Shown: positions 16,682-25,478 of the stretch, in pieces | Layout: every line of letters begins with the position of its first letter | How positions within the stretch are numbered: position 1 is the first letter of the stretch | NCBI GenBank assembly: GCA_019873735.1 | Contig: JAIOAQ010000027.1 | Location: 1 to 45,319, forward strand | Length of the DNA stretch: 45,319 nt | Source of the DNA: Chloroflexota bacterium | GTDB taxonomy: Bacteria; Chloroflexota; Anaerolineae; Anaerolineales; Villigracilaceae | Reading direction: 5' to 3' | The notes under the pieces: generated by a model | The model's database searches: none | Seen by the model: only the letters and a program-made list of their open reading frames with translations | What the model was told of the DNA's origin: nothing | Position numbers and translations under genes: made by a program

Positions 16682-17367
16682 ACGCAATGTACAGGGTACC
16701 TCTTTACAGTCGCCTCTTGCGCCCTCTGATGAAGGCGGTCTTCCAGGGGCTTTTCCATATCTTGAGTGATGTCCATATCACCGGTCAGGAAAATGTGCCG
16801 CGTGGTCAGGCCTACATTGCAGCCATCAATCACATTTCGCTATATGACCCGCCCTTTGCTTTGGCCTTTTGGCCAGAGATGGTAGAGGCCTTGGGCGCTG
16901 TAGATATCTGGCATCGGCCCGGTCAGAAATGGTTGGCACGCATGTATCACGGCATTCCCGTTCATCGCGGCGAGTACGACCGTCAGGTCTTTGATAAAGC
17001 GCTGGCCGTTCTGTCTGCTGGTCGTCCGCTTCTGCTCGCGCCCGAAGGCGGACGTTCACATGCCACTTCCATGCGGCAAGCCAAACCTGGCGTGGCCTTT
17101 CTGGCAGAACAGACGGGGGTACCCGTCGTCCCGGCGGGTATTTTTGGCACCACCGATGATTTCTGGCACAGGGCCAAAAGCGGTCAACGCCCGCGCCTCG
17201 AAATGCGCATTGGCAAGCCGCTGCGCCTTCCGCCGGTAGAGGGAAAGGGAGCCGAACGCCGGATAGCGCGTCAGCGGAATGCAGACCTAGTGATGGCGCA
17301 CATCGCCGGCCTCTTGCCGCCAGAATACCGCGGCTATTATGCAGACAGCGCGATATTGCCCGAATGA
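16678..17367 (+). CDS. plsC: 1-acyl-sn-glycerol-3-phosphate acyltransferase (PlsC family)
   Basis: Membrane-associated acyltransferase that adds the second acyl chain to lysophosphatidic acid, giving phosphatidic acid for membrane lipids. The 229-residue protein has the catalytic NHxxxxD motif as NHISLYD near residue 50, the substrate motif GIPVHRGEYDR, the EGGRS block in LLLAPEGGRSHA, and VPVVPAGIFGT. The ATG at 16678 overlaps the cmk stop (ATGA). A GTG at 16669 is possible but lacks that coupling. The exact acyl donor cannot be told from the sequence. Confidence 0.92.
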   Translation: MNAMYRVPLYSRLLRPLMKAVFQGLFHILSDVHITGQENVPRGQAYIAAINHISLYDPPFALAFWPEMVEALGAVDIWHRPGQKWLARMYHGIPVHRGEYDRQVFDKALAVLSAGRPLLLAPEGGRSHATSMRQAKPGVAFLAEQTGVPVVPAGIFGTTDDFWHRAKSGQRPRLEMRIGKPLRLPPVEGKGAERRIARQRNADLVMAHIAGLLPPEYRGYYADSAILPE

Positions 17368-17604
17368 CACCATGAGGCCGCGGCAAAAAAGAGCGTATGA
17401 AACAGGATGAACAGGATAGGCAGAATAAACTGCTGAAGCGCAAAGTACACAGAGTCTATAACGATATAAACTCCTGCACTTTTGTCTGCACCATGAGTTT
17501 TCGGAGTACAGGCATTCGCGAAATTTGAGCAATTCGTGGCAAAAAAATAAGAGAGCGCCGGGAATTACTGCACCAATCGAAATGCGATGGCCCCATAGAA
17601 GCAG
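17368..17604. repeat. Intergenic stretch with degenerate short repeats
   Basis: No gene is seen. ACAGGATGAACAGGATAGG (17400-17420) is a 9-bp-period repeat. The part at 17515-17546 (ATTCGCGAAATTTGAGCAATTCGTGGC) is the reverse of the CCACGAA-type repeat at 38150-38178. Such low-complexity families are scattered in other gaps of this window. Confidence 0.5.
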
Positions 17605-17610
17605 TATAAT
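17605..17610 (+). promoter_or_regulatory. -10 hexamer before the sensor kinase gene
   Basis: TATAAT lies 18 nt before the ATG at 17629, giving a predicted leader of only about 11 nt without a Shine-Dalgarno sequence. No convincing -35 is present. Confidence 0.45.
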
Positions 17611-17628
17611 TATCTTAACATTCCTGCC

Positions 17629-20600
17629 ATGAGTTTCGTTTCGACGCTACTGGGTCAATTGCTCTACACCAACTGGCCAACCCCGTTTGGGTGGTTGGTC
17701 TTGTTAGCGTTAGCAGGTCTTCTTGTTTTTGCTCTCTATCATTGGCGCATCTACCAACCGGCCTGGAAAGGCAGATTCTGGCCGCTTCTGCTGCTTCTCG
17801 CCATCCTGACGCCGCTGACGACGCTCTTCCTGGGGGTAAAGTTCCCGGCCGGTTCCAGCCTGCCCACCCCAGGGGTCCCGGCTGAACCGCCCGCGCCGGT
17901 TTTCATGTTCTTTTCTGCAATCCCCTGGACTCTGGCAAGCGGCATATTGGGCCCCTTACCGGGAGCCATTCTGGGGTTTGCTTCTGGCTTAACGCGCGGT
18001 CTTTTCAGCACCCATAACCTTTTTACCAGCCTGCAGACCGCGCTGCTGGCAATTGTGTTCGGCGTGCTGGTTCGACAGCGTTATCGCACGCTCACCTTCC
18101 GGCTGATGCGGCAGCCCCTCCTTGCTGCAATTTGCTTGTTGCCGTTATACGTCATCCTTTATGTGGTGGGGATTTTCTTCACAGACGTTGGTCAGGCCGA
18201 TGTGACCGCACAACTGGATTATGCCCTGAGCAGCGTGGGAAACGCCGCCCTGGCTACAGGCCTGGAATTGCTGCTGGCCGGTTTGGTTGGACAGTTCTCG
18301 GCTCTGCTCACCCCATCATCCTGGGGACATGATCGCCCCCTCCAGCCTTCTCCTGCTGAACGCAGTTTGCAAACCCGCTTTCTGCTTGGCACCGGCACGT
18401 TCATCTCGCTTCTGCTGTTTACCCTGTTGATTGGGGACTGGGTTGTGGCAGGCAATGCTGCCCGCCGCATGCTACGCGACAGGCTGTCCAGCACAGCCGA
18501 AATGGCCGCCCAAAGCGTCCCCTTCTTCCTTGAGACCGGTCAGAACCTGAGCACGCAAATTGCCGCCGACCCGCGCCTGCGTTCGGCCCAAGACCCGGAA
18601 TTGTCATCCATCCTGGCGCAGCGGATGCAGGCAGTGCCGTACTTCAACGAAATATTTTTGCTGAATGTAGATGGCGGCATCTTGGGCGCTTATCCCTTAT
18701 CGGCACGCCAGAACTTCCGGCTGGAGGAGGAAGAAAAACTCGGTCTTTACCTTGCTTCCAGTGGCGTTCTGGCACAAACATATTCCCTCCCGCCTACCGA
18801 TCCCAATGGTTCGGCGCGCGTTACCTTCTTGACGGCGATCGTCGAGAGCGGAGGCGAGATCAACCTCATCCTGCTCTGCCGCACCGATCTCAAAACCAAT
18901 CCCCTCACTCAGCCGCTGCTCCAAAGCCTGAGCAGCATGTCTGCTCTGGATGGCACCGGCATTTTGTTGGACGAAAACGGGCGCATTCTCTATCATCCCA
19001 ACCCTGCCCTGGTGATGAGCAATTATACCGGCCAACGTTATACCGAGCCGACATTTTACGACAATACCGCGCCAGACGGTACGCGCGAACTGGCCTACTA
19101 TCAGCCGGTGAATGGGCGCCCCTGGGCGATCGCGCTGACCGTCCCCGCACGGCAGGTTCAGCAATTGGCACTGAACATTGCCGCGCCGCTGTCGCTCATG
19201 ATTCTAATCCTGGCGCTGGTAGCAATGGTCTCACTGCGCATTGGCCTGGGCGTGATCACCGGTTCGCTTCAAAATCTGGCCAACGAAGCAATGCGCATTT
19301 CGCAGGGGCAATTAGATTACCCGATTCAGGGACTTGCAGGCGTAGACGAGGTAGGACAACTGCGCCGGGCATTTGAGCAAATGCGTATCGGCCTCAAGGA
19401 CCGCATGGCAGAACTAAACCGGCTTTTACTGGTCAGCATGGGCACAGCGAGCACCTTGCAAATCCAAAACTCGGTCAAGCCGGTACTGGAGGCTGTCCTG
19501 GCAACCGGAGCCAGTTCGGCACGGGTTGTACTCTCTCCAGATGTGATCCCGGAGGGACAAAGCGAAACGCCTTCCCGCTTTGCGCAAGGTCAGCAGGCGA
19601 ATACCTATGCGCATTTAGATGATCCGATCATGGCTCAGGCGGAACGGCAGGAAATTCTCATCATCACCAATGTCGGGCGCAGTCACGGACTGAATCTTGA
19701 GCCGTCTCTGCCGCGGCCAGGCGCTTTGATGGCGGTTGCCCTGCGGCATGAAAACCGCTTCCTGGGCGTGCTTTGGGCCAGTTATGATCAGCCGCGCCTG
19801 TTTTCCGATGCCGACGCCCGCTTCATGACCACGCTTGCAAACCAAATGGCGCTGGCAGCCTCCAATGCCTACCTCTTCATGAGCGTAGAGGTGGGCCGTC
19901 AACAACTGGAGGCCATTCTCGCATCCACACCCGACCCGGTGCTTGTCACCGACCATCGCGGGCGGCTTCTCCTGGCCAATCCGGCGGCTCAACAGATATT
20001 CGGCGCACCTATCGTCAGCGGAACGGGCCGCTCAATTCAGCGGCTGATTGACCAAAAGCCACTCCTGGAATTGCTTCAGACCTCATCCAGCGATAAACAA
20101 TCAGCCGAGGTGAGCATGCCCGGCGGGCAAACCTACCTGGCCACAGCCTCTACTGTCATGGCAGAAGGCCGGCCGGTTGGACGCGTTTGCATCCTGCGTG
20201 ATGTCACACACTTCAAAGAACTGGATACCCTGAAATCGGAATTCGTAGCCACCGTCAGCCATGACCTGCGCTCCCCGCTTACGCTGATGCGCGGTTATGC
20301 CACCATGCTTGAAATGGTCGGCGACCTGAACGAGCAACAACAAGGGTACGTGCGCAAAATCATTGCCGGGGTTGAGAATATGTCTCGCCTGGTCAATAAC
20401 CTGCTTGACCTGGGCCGAATTGACCTCGGTGTTGGCCTGCAGGTAGAGACCTTCCCCCTGCTCGATATCCTTGACCGTGTCATCGGCCCTCTTCAGCCAC
20501 AGGCCTCTCAAAAAGAGATTACCCTGACATCTGAGACCGATCCAGATTTGCCGATTCTCATCGAGGCCGACCAGGCCTTGCTTTATCAGGCGGTTTATAA

Positions 20601-20910
20601 CCTGGTTGAGAACGCCATCAAATACACCCCTCAGGGCGGCAAGGTACAGGTTCGCTTAAGCAGCGTCAAAGACAACATCCTCTTCGCCGTGCAGGACAAT
20701 GGTATCGGCGTTGACCCCGAAGATATTCCCCGTTTGTTTGAAAAATTCTATCGCGGCCGTCAGCGCGAAGCGCGGGCTCAACATGGCAGCGGCCTGGGGT
20801 TGGCCATTGTGCGCTCAATTGCCGAACGCCATGGCGGACGGGTATGGATTGAAAGTCAGTTGGGAAAGGGAAGCACTTTCTACCTGCAAATTCCCGTTCG
20901 GCAGTCTTGA
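17629..20910 (+). CDS. Membrane sensor histidine kinase (multi-TM, Cache-like, HAMP, GAF, PAS, HisKA, HATPase)
   Basis: A 1093-residue two-component sensor. Residues 1-220 hold about six membrane helices. A further helix near 253-275 is followed by an extracytoplasmic Cache-like region to about 515 (FNEIFLLNVDGGILGAYP, YHPNPALVMSNYTG), then a helix at 521-545. Next come HAMP at about 545-600, GAF at 600-750, PAS at 760-865 (LASTPDPVLVTDHRGRLLLANPAA) and HisKA with phospho-acceptor H878 in ATVSHDLRSPL. The ATPase domain has N995 (NLVENAIKY), DNGIG from D1023 and GSGLGLAIV. The output domain is complete, so the kinase should be active. No response regulator or receiver domain lies next to it, so its partner must be elsewhere. 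The ligand is unknown. Confidence 0.93.
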   Translation: MSFVSTLLGQLLYTNWPTPFGWLVLLALAGLLVFALYHWRIYQPAWKGRFWPLLLLLAILTPLTTLFLGVKFPAGSSLPTPGVPAEPPAPVFMFFSAIPWTLASGILGPLPGAILGFASGLTRGLFSTHNLFTSLQTALLAIVFGVLVRQRYRTLTFRLMRQPLLAAICLLPLYVILYVVGIFFTDVGQADVTAQLDYALSSVGNAALATGLELLLAGLVGQFSALLTPSSWGHDRPLQPSPAERSLQTRFLLGTGTFISLLLFTLLIGDWVVAGNAARRMLRDRLSSTAEMAAQSVPFFLETGQNLSTQIAADPRLRSAQDPELSSILAQRMQAVPYFNEIFLLNVDGGILGAYPLSARQNFRLEEEEKLGLYLASSGVLAQTYSLPPTDPNGSARVTFLTAIVESGGEINLILLCRTDLKTNPLTQPLLQSLSSMSALDGTGILLDENGRILYHPNPALVMSNYTGQRYTEPTFYDNTAPDGTRELAYYQPVNGRPWAIALTVPARQVQQLALNIAAPLSLMILILALVAMVSLRIGLGVITGSLQNLANEAMRISQGQLDYPIQGLAGVDEVGQLRRAFEQMRIGLKDRMAELNRLLLVSMGTASTLQIQNSVKPVLEAVLATGASSARVVLSPDVIPEGQSETPSRFAQGQQANTYAHLDDPIMAQAERQEILIITNVGRSHGLNLEPSLPRPGALMAVALRHENRFLGVLWASYDQPRLFSDADARFMTTLANQMALAASNAYLFMSVEVGRQQLEAILASTPDPVLVTDHRGRLLLANPAAQQIFGAPIVSGTGRSIQRLIDQKPLLELLQTSSSDKQSAEVSMPGGQTYLATASTVMAEGRPVGRVCILRDVTHFKELDTLKSEFVATVSHDLRSPLTLMRGYATMLEMVGDLNEQQQGYVRKIIAGVENMSRLVNNLLDLGRIDLGVGLQVETFPLLDILDRVIGPLQPQASQKEITLTSETDPDLPILIEADQALLYQAVYNLVENAIKYTPQGGKVQVRLSSVKDNILFAVQDNGIGVDPEDIPRLFEKFYRGRQREARAQHGSGLGLAIVRSIAERHGGRVWIESQLGKGSTFYLQIPVRQS

Positions 20911-21324
20911 AAACGCCGCCAATACATCTCTGCAGTAATTGACGCATCAGCATAGCCGTGCTATCATCAAGTTCCCCTATTCGATACGGCGATTCTGCAC
21001 ATTAAAAAGCATCTTTACAGCCTCTCCTGAAATACCGGCAACGTATCCACCAAAGGTTGGCAACCGCCTCGGCAAGTTGCTACGTTGCCAAGCGCCAGAT
21101 TCACATTTTGACTTCGCTGCAAAAACAGATAATCTCAACGCGAAGGCGCCAGGGCGCAAAGAAAATGCAATTTCCAATCCAAAATCTTCGTTTTTTTGGA
21201 TTTGGATAATGCATAAAAAAAGAAATAGACCCGCCTTTGCGTCCTTGCGTTAGAAATGCCCTTTTTGCAGTAGAGTCACATTTTTTATCCCGTTCGTTTT
21301 TTAATTCATTCTAAGGAGTTATTC
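20911..21324. repeat. 414-bp gap with mirrored 8-bp-period arrays
   Basis: No gene is seen. AACGCGAAGGCGCCAGG continuing to GCGCAAAG (21137-21161) is a degenerate 8-bp-period array. Its complement CTTTGCGTCCTTGCGTT lies at 21235-21251, so the DNA could fold back over about 115 bp. Between them is a short AATC heptamer run (CCAATCCAAAATC). The gap ends with a good Shine-Dalgarno sequence (TAAGGAG) for the next gene. Confidence 0.6.
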
Positions 21325-22398
21325 ATGAGTTTCGAATTCATTTTACGTATCATTGGCATGATTGTTCTCTCTATCTTAGGCGGCTATGTGGGGGATGCAC
21401 TGACAGGAATCAACTCTCAGCAGCGTGAATTCAACATTGTGCTGGTTGCAATGGTCGGCGCGCTGGCCGGGCTGATTCTCACCCCCTATTTCACCACCCG
21501 CCCAGTACGCGCCCTGCGTTCCATGCTGGGACGCGTGGCAGCCGAGACACTCTTTGCAGGCATAATCGGCTTAATCATAGGCATGCTGATTGCCGCCCTG
21601 CTTTCCTTTCCGCTTTCCCTCCTGCCCGATCCATTTGGCCAGATTCTGCCCTTTGTCGGCGTGCTCCTCTTCAGTTACTTCGGAGTCTCGCTTTTTGTCA
21701 TGCGTCAGGGTGACATCATGGGCATCCTCAGCACCCTATCGGGCCGCAACGAAGGCGGGTCATCTGCCTCTTGGACCAACCTGAATCGCACCATTTTGCT
21801 TGATACCAGCGTCATCATAGACGGGCGCGTTGCCGACATTGCCCGCACCGGCTTCCTGCCCGGCACATTGCTCATCCCGCGCTTTGTACTCAACGAATTA
21901 CAGTACATTGCCGATTCACCCGACAGCCTGCGCCGTCAGCGCGGCCGGCGTGGCATGGAAGTGCTGGCCGACCTGCAAAAACAGCCCAACATCATGGTGC
22001 GCGTCAGCGACATTGATGTAGATGGCGTCCGCGAAGTAGACAGCAAACTGGTCGTCCTGGCGCGCCAGATGCGCTGTCCCATTTTGACCAACGACTACAA
22101 CCTCAATCGCGTCGCCGAATTGCAAGGCGTCACCATCCTCAACATCAACGAACTGGCCAACGCCGTCAAATCGGTCGTCCTGCCCGGCGAAGTTCTACGC
22201 GTCAATATTATTCAAGAGGGCAAGGAACACGGGCAGGGCGTTGGTTACATGGACGATGGCACCATGGTCGTCATCGAAAACGGCCGCGAATATATCGGCG
22301 AGTATATTGAAGTCACCGTCAGCAAAATCTTGCAAACGGCGGCAGGACGCATGATTTTTGCGCGCGTCGAAGAAGATGCAAAGGACAGGAAAAAATAG
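21325..22398 (+). CDS. YacL-like membrane protein with PIN and TRAM domains
   Basis: A 357-residue protein. Residues 1-130 contain four membrane helices. The PIN domain (about 155-275) has [41 protein letters not shown] and [15 protein letters not shown], supplying the usual acidic metal ligands of a nuclease. A C-terminal TRAM-like domain follows ([37 protein letters not shown]). This is the architecture of Bacillus YacL, and the next gene is cysS as in the Bacillus yacL neighbourhood, which supports the match. The function is not firmly known; a membrane-bound RNA-binding nuclease is plausible. TAAGGAG sits about 7 nt before the ATG. Confidence 0.9.
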   Translation: MSFEFILRIIGMIVLSILGGYVGDALTGINSQQREFNIVLVAMVGALAGLILTPYFTTRPVRALRSMLGRVAAETLFAGIIGLIIGMLIAALLSFPLSLLPDPFGQILPFVGVLLFSYFGVSLFVMRQGDIMGILSTLSGRNEGGSSASWTNLNRTILLDTSVIIDGRVADIARTGFLPGTLLIPRFVLNELQYIADSPDSLRRQRGRRGMEVLADLQKQPNIMVRVSDIDVDGVREVDSKLVVLARQMRCPILTNDYNLNRVAELQGVTILNINELANAVKSVVLPGEVLRVNIIQEGKEHGQGVGYMDDGTMVVIENGREYIGEYIEVTVSKILQTAAGRMIFARVEEDAKDRKK

Positions 22399-22408
22399 GA
22401 AGAGAGCC

Positions 22409-23806
22409 ATGTTGCGCATTTACAACACCCTTACCCGCAAAAAAGAAGAATTCCAAACCCTTGAGCCAGGCAAAGTGCGCATGTATGTTTGCGGCGTCAC
22501 CGTCTACTCTGACGCTCATGTCGGCCATGCCATGTCCGCACTGGTATTTGACATCATCCGCCGTTATCTGACCTATCGCGGCTACGAAGTCCGCTTTGTC
22601 ATGAACTTCACCGACGTGGATGACAAAATTATCGCCCGCGCCAACCAGATGGGAGAAGACCCCTATCGGCTGGCCCAGCGTTACATTGACGGCTACACCC
22701 GCAACCTGAAAGCCCTCAACGTCCTGCCTGCCACCGCCAATCCCCGCGCCACACAAACAATGGACAAAATCATCAACATGGTACAGGGCCTCATCGAAAA
22801 GGGTTACGCCTATGCGCCCGGCAATGGTGATGTCTATTTCCGCGTCACCCGCTTTTCGGAGTATGGGAAACTTTCCGGCCGTCGGCTTGAAGAAATGCAA
22901 GCCGGGGCGCGCATTGAGATCGGCGAGCAAAAAGAACACCCCATGGACTTTGCCCTCTGGAAAGCCGCCAAACCCGGCGAACCCGCCTGGGATTCCCCCT
23001 GGGGCAAAGGCCGCCCAGGCTGGCACATCGAATGCTCTGCCATGAACCTGGCCGAATTGGGAGAACAAATTGACATCCACGGCGGGGGCAACGACCTCAT
23101 CTTTCCGCACCACGAAAACGAAATCGCCCAGTCAGAAGCCTATACCGGCAAACCATTTGCCCGCTACTGGATGCACAACGGCATGTTACAACTCGGCGGC
23201 GAAAAAATGTCCAAAAGCCTGGGCAACCTGATTACCATTGACGAATTCCTCACCCAGCACGACCCTGATACCATGCGCATGCTGGTATTGAGCGGGAATT
23301 ACCGTGCCCCGCTGGCATTTACAGATGAAGCCCTCAACTCGGCCGAAAAAGCACTTGAACGGCTCAGGTCCGGACTTTGGCCTGCCAGCCCATCTGCCAG
23401 CGGACTCCCCGCTGAGGCCGCTTCTGCCCTCCTTGCCCAGGCCGAAATGACCCGCCAAACCTTCATCAGCGCCATGGACGATGACTTCAACACAGCCGGT
23501 GCCTTAGCCGCCATCTTCGAACTGGTCAAAGCCATTAACACCGCCCGCGACCAGGGCGCCAACGACAGCCAACTTCAACCGGCTCAGGCCATCCTGCGTG
23601 AACTGATTGAGGTCCTTGGTCTGCGCCTGGCCGAAAAAACCGGCTCCGGTGATGCCGAAAAATTCATCGAACTCCTTGTCGAAGTACGCAGTGAGATTCG
23701 CAAGCAAAAACTTTGGGCGCTCTCTGACTTGATTCGCGACCGCCTAAAAGAATTGGGCGTAACCCTCGAAGACAGCAAAGACGGTACGCGCTGGCGGTGG
23801 GGATAG
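22409..23806 (+). CDS. cysS: Cysteinyl-tRNA synthetase
   Basis: Charges tRNA-Cys with cysteine in the cytoplasm. The 465-residue class I synthetase has the zinc-site cysteine in [10 protein letters not shown], the HIGH motif as HVGH in [21 protein letters not shown], the [11 protein letters not shown] zinc-binding segment, the [20 protein letters not shown] block and the KMSKS loop in [10 protein letters not shown]. Length is typical. The ATG at 22409 gives [15 protein letters not shown], the standard start. The frame is open upstream but only reads through the yacL end. It starts 10 nt after the YacL-like gene, with AGGAAGAGAG as ribosome binding site. Confidence 0.97.
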   Translation: MLRIYNTLTRKKEEFQTLEPGKVRMYVCGVTVYSDAHVGHAMSALVFDIIRRYLTYRGYEVRFVMNFTDVDDKIIARANQMGEDPYRLAQRYIDGYTRNLKALNVLPATANPRATQTMDKIINMVQGLIEKGYAYAPGNGDVYFRVTRFSEYGKLSGRRLEEMQAGARIEIGEQKEHPMDFALWKAAKPGEPAWDSPWGKGRPGWHIECSAMNLAELGEQIDIHGGGNDLIFPHHENEIAQSEAYTGKPFARYWMHNGMLQLGGEKMSKSLGNLITIDEFLTQHDPDTMRMLVLSGNYRAPLAFTDEALNSAEKALERLRSGLWPASPSASGLPAEAASALLAQAEMTRQTFISAMDDDFNTAGALAAIFELVKAINTARDQGANDSQLQPAQAILRELIEVLGLRLAEKTGSGDAEKFIELLVEVRSEIRKQKLWALSDLIRDRLKELGVTLEDSKDGTRWRWG

Positions 23807-23821
23807 AGAACCACAGGTTTG

Positions 23822-23855
23822 TGCCTGCCCCGCACTGTGGGCAGGCAGTTTTTTT
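23822..23855 (+). terminator. Intrinsic terminator after cysS
   Basis: TGCCTGCCC and GGGCAGGCA form a perfect 9-bp stem with an 8-nt loop, followed by G and seven T residues. It lies 15 nt after the cysS stop and should end the yacL-cysS transcript. Confidence 0.92.
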
Positions 23856-23875
23856 GATTGCACATACCTGTCTGC

Positions 23876-23985
23876 TCTTAACCCTCCCGCAGGTTGGAAC
23901 GGCGCCGACACCCAATGCCGCCGATCATGGAGAAGTCTTCCGGCTTGAACATTGCACCAAAACCTGCGGCAGGGGAGGCAGTTAC
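23876..23985 (+). repeat. Inverted-repeat element, copy B
   Basis: CCCTCCCGCAGGTT (23882-23895) on the left faces AACCTGCGGCAGGG (23961-23974) on the right, and the right edge ends AGGCAGTTAC (23976-23985). The core between the arms is 73 bp, exactly as in copy A, with about 44 of 73 positions identical by eye. No reading frame in it looks like a gene. Confidence 0.7.
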
Positions 23986-24075
23986 GATTGCACTGCCTGC
24001 ACCCTCGTTCACAGAGACTGCAAGTACATTGGGCACGTTCAGCAGACCAACAGCACTCATCAAGCGCCGGAATGG

Positions 24076-24081
24076 TAAAAT
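24076..24081 (+). promoter_or_regulatory. Extended -10 element 6 nt before the MFS gene start
   Basis: TGGTAAAAT (hexamer TAAAAT) ends 6 nt before the GTG at 24088, so transcription is predicted to begin at about the first base of the start codon. No Shine-Dalgarno sequence is present. This supports a leaderless mRNA. Confidence 0.5.
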
Positions 24082-24087
24082 TACAGC

Positions 24088-25341
24088 GTGTCCACCCTTG
24101 AGAAAATCCTCCGCAAACATCTCAAATACAACATTGCTGTCAATATTTTAGATGGCGCTTTCTTTGGCCTGGGTTGGGGGTTTAGCAGTTTCGGCACAAT
24201 CATCCCGCTTTTTGTCAGCCGGCTGACACAATCTGCCGTCCTGATCGGCCTCATTCCGGCCATCCATGGCGTTGGCTGGCAGTTGCCGCAACTCTTCATG
24301 GCCAACGCGGTAGCACGTCAGCGCCGCTACAAGCCAATGGTCATGTGGATCACCATTCACGAACGCCTCCCCTATCTAGGCCTCGCACTGACAGCCTGGT
24401 TCCTGCCATCTCTGGGCACCCAACCGGCCCTTATCCTGACCTTTCTCTTGCTCATCTGGCAGGGTCTGGGCAGCGGCTTTACCGCCAACGCCTGGCAGAG
24501 TATGATTGCCAAAATCATCCCTCCCGATTGGCGCGGCACCTTCATTGGTCTGCAATCGGCCGTAGCCAACATCCTCATCAGCCTGGCAGCCGTAGGCGCA
24601 GGCTATCTGCTAAACCGGCTGGACACCCCGCTCGATTTCACCCTGTGTTTTATCATCACGTTTATCGCTCTGTTGGTTTCCATGCTCTTCCTGGGCCTGA
24701 CGCGCGAGCCGGAAGACAGAGAAAAACAAATCCCAGAACAACAAACGTCTCTCTGGCACAACGGTCTAAAACTGTTGCGCCGCGATCGTAATTTTCTGGC
24801 CTTCTTGATTTTACGCCTGCTGTGGCAGTTTGCCATGATGGGCTTTGCCTTTTATATCGTCTATGGCTTGCGCACTTTTGGCATGGACGAAATCACCGCC
24901 GGCTGGCTGACCGCCACCCTTACCGGCACCCAAATTGCAGCCAACCTGGTCATGGGCTGGCTGGGCGACCGCATTGGTCATCGCACCATGCTGATCGTCG
25001 GAGCCTTGTCCACCGCCCTCAGTTCACTTCTCGCCTGGCAGGCTGCAAACGTCACCTGGCTATATCCGGCTTTCATTCTCAACGGTCTGGCAAATGTTTC
25101 ATATTGGACCATTGGCATGGCCTTTACGGTGGCTTTTGGGGCAGAGGAGGAACGACCCACCTATATTGGCCTCTCAAACACGCTGGTAGCGCCATTTGCC
25201 ATTGCGGCGCCTTTAATCGGCGGCTGGATTGCAGACACTGTCAGTTACCAGGCAACCTTCTTGACCTCCGCTCTGATTGGCCTGATGGTATCTGCTTTGC
25301 TGTTATTATTCGTCCGCAATCCTCAGTCAACAACTGTGTGA
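24088..25341 (+). CDS. MFS transporter
   Basis: A 417-residue major facilitator with about 12 hydrophobic segments in two halves joined by a charged loop (TREPEDREKQIPEQQTSLWHN) near residues 210-230. The loop between helices 2 and 3 in the second half has GWLGDRIGHRTMLIVG, the MFS motif A pattern (G-x-L-x-D-R-x-G-R/H-R). The first half has a weaker version. The GTG at 24088 is the only sensible start, since no alternative lies before the first helix. The substrate is unknown. It stands alone between an inverted-repeat element and the Rex-type operator region. Confidence 0.85.
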   Translation: MSTLEKILRKHLKYNIAVNILDGAFFGLGWGFSSFGTIIPLFVSRLTQSAVLIGLIPAIHGVGWQLPQLFMANAVARQRRYKPMVMWITIHERLPYLGLALTAWFLPSLGTQPALILTFLLLIWQGLGSGFTANAWQSMIAKIIPPDWRGTFIGLQSAVANILISLAAVGAGYLLNRLDTPLDFTLCFIITFIALLVSMLFLGLTREPEDREKQIPEQQTSLWHNGLKLLRRDRNFLAFLILRLLWQFAMMGFAFYIVYGLRTFGMDEITAGWLTATLTGTQIAANLVMGWLGDRIGHRTMLIVGALSTALSSLLAWQAANVTWLYPAFILNGLANVSYWTIGMAFTVAFGAEEERPTYIGLSNTLVAPFAIAAPLIGGWIADTVSYQATFLTSALIGLMVSALLLLFVRNPQSTTV

Positions 25342-25378
25342 ACTGCCATCACAATTTCTATGCACAATGACATATCGT

Positions 25379-25445
25379 TTGACTGATTTGTATAACTGTT
25401 CACATTAGGTGGCAAGGCTTACACTCTTGTGAAAACGTTCACAAG
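25379..25445 (+). promoter_or_regulatory. Promoter/operator region of the decarboxylase operon with a Rex-type site
   Basis: At 25427-25444 the sequence TTGTGAA-AACG-TTCACAA is a perfect palindrome (8-bp arms if the flanking C and G are counted). It equals the Rex redox-repressor consensus TTGTGAAnnnnTTCACAA. A second, weaker site TTGTATA-ACTG-TTCACAT lies at 25388-25405, 39 bp upstream. A TTGACT at 25379-25384 could be the -35, but the matching -10 is poor. Rex binds when NADH/NAD+ is low and is released by NADH. This would link operon expression to redox state; the operon assignment is from position. Confidence 0.75.
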
Positions 25446-25478
25446 GCGGCTCTACTTTTGCACAGAAGGATTCAAGTT

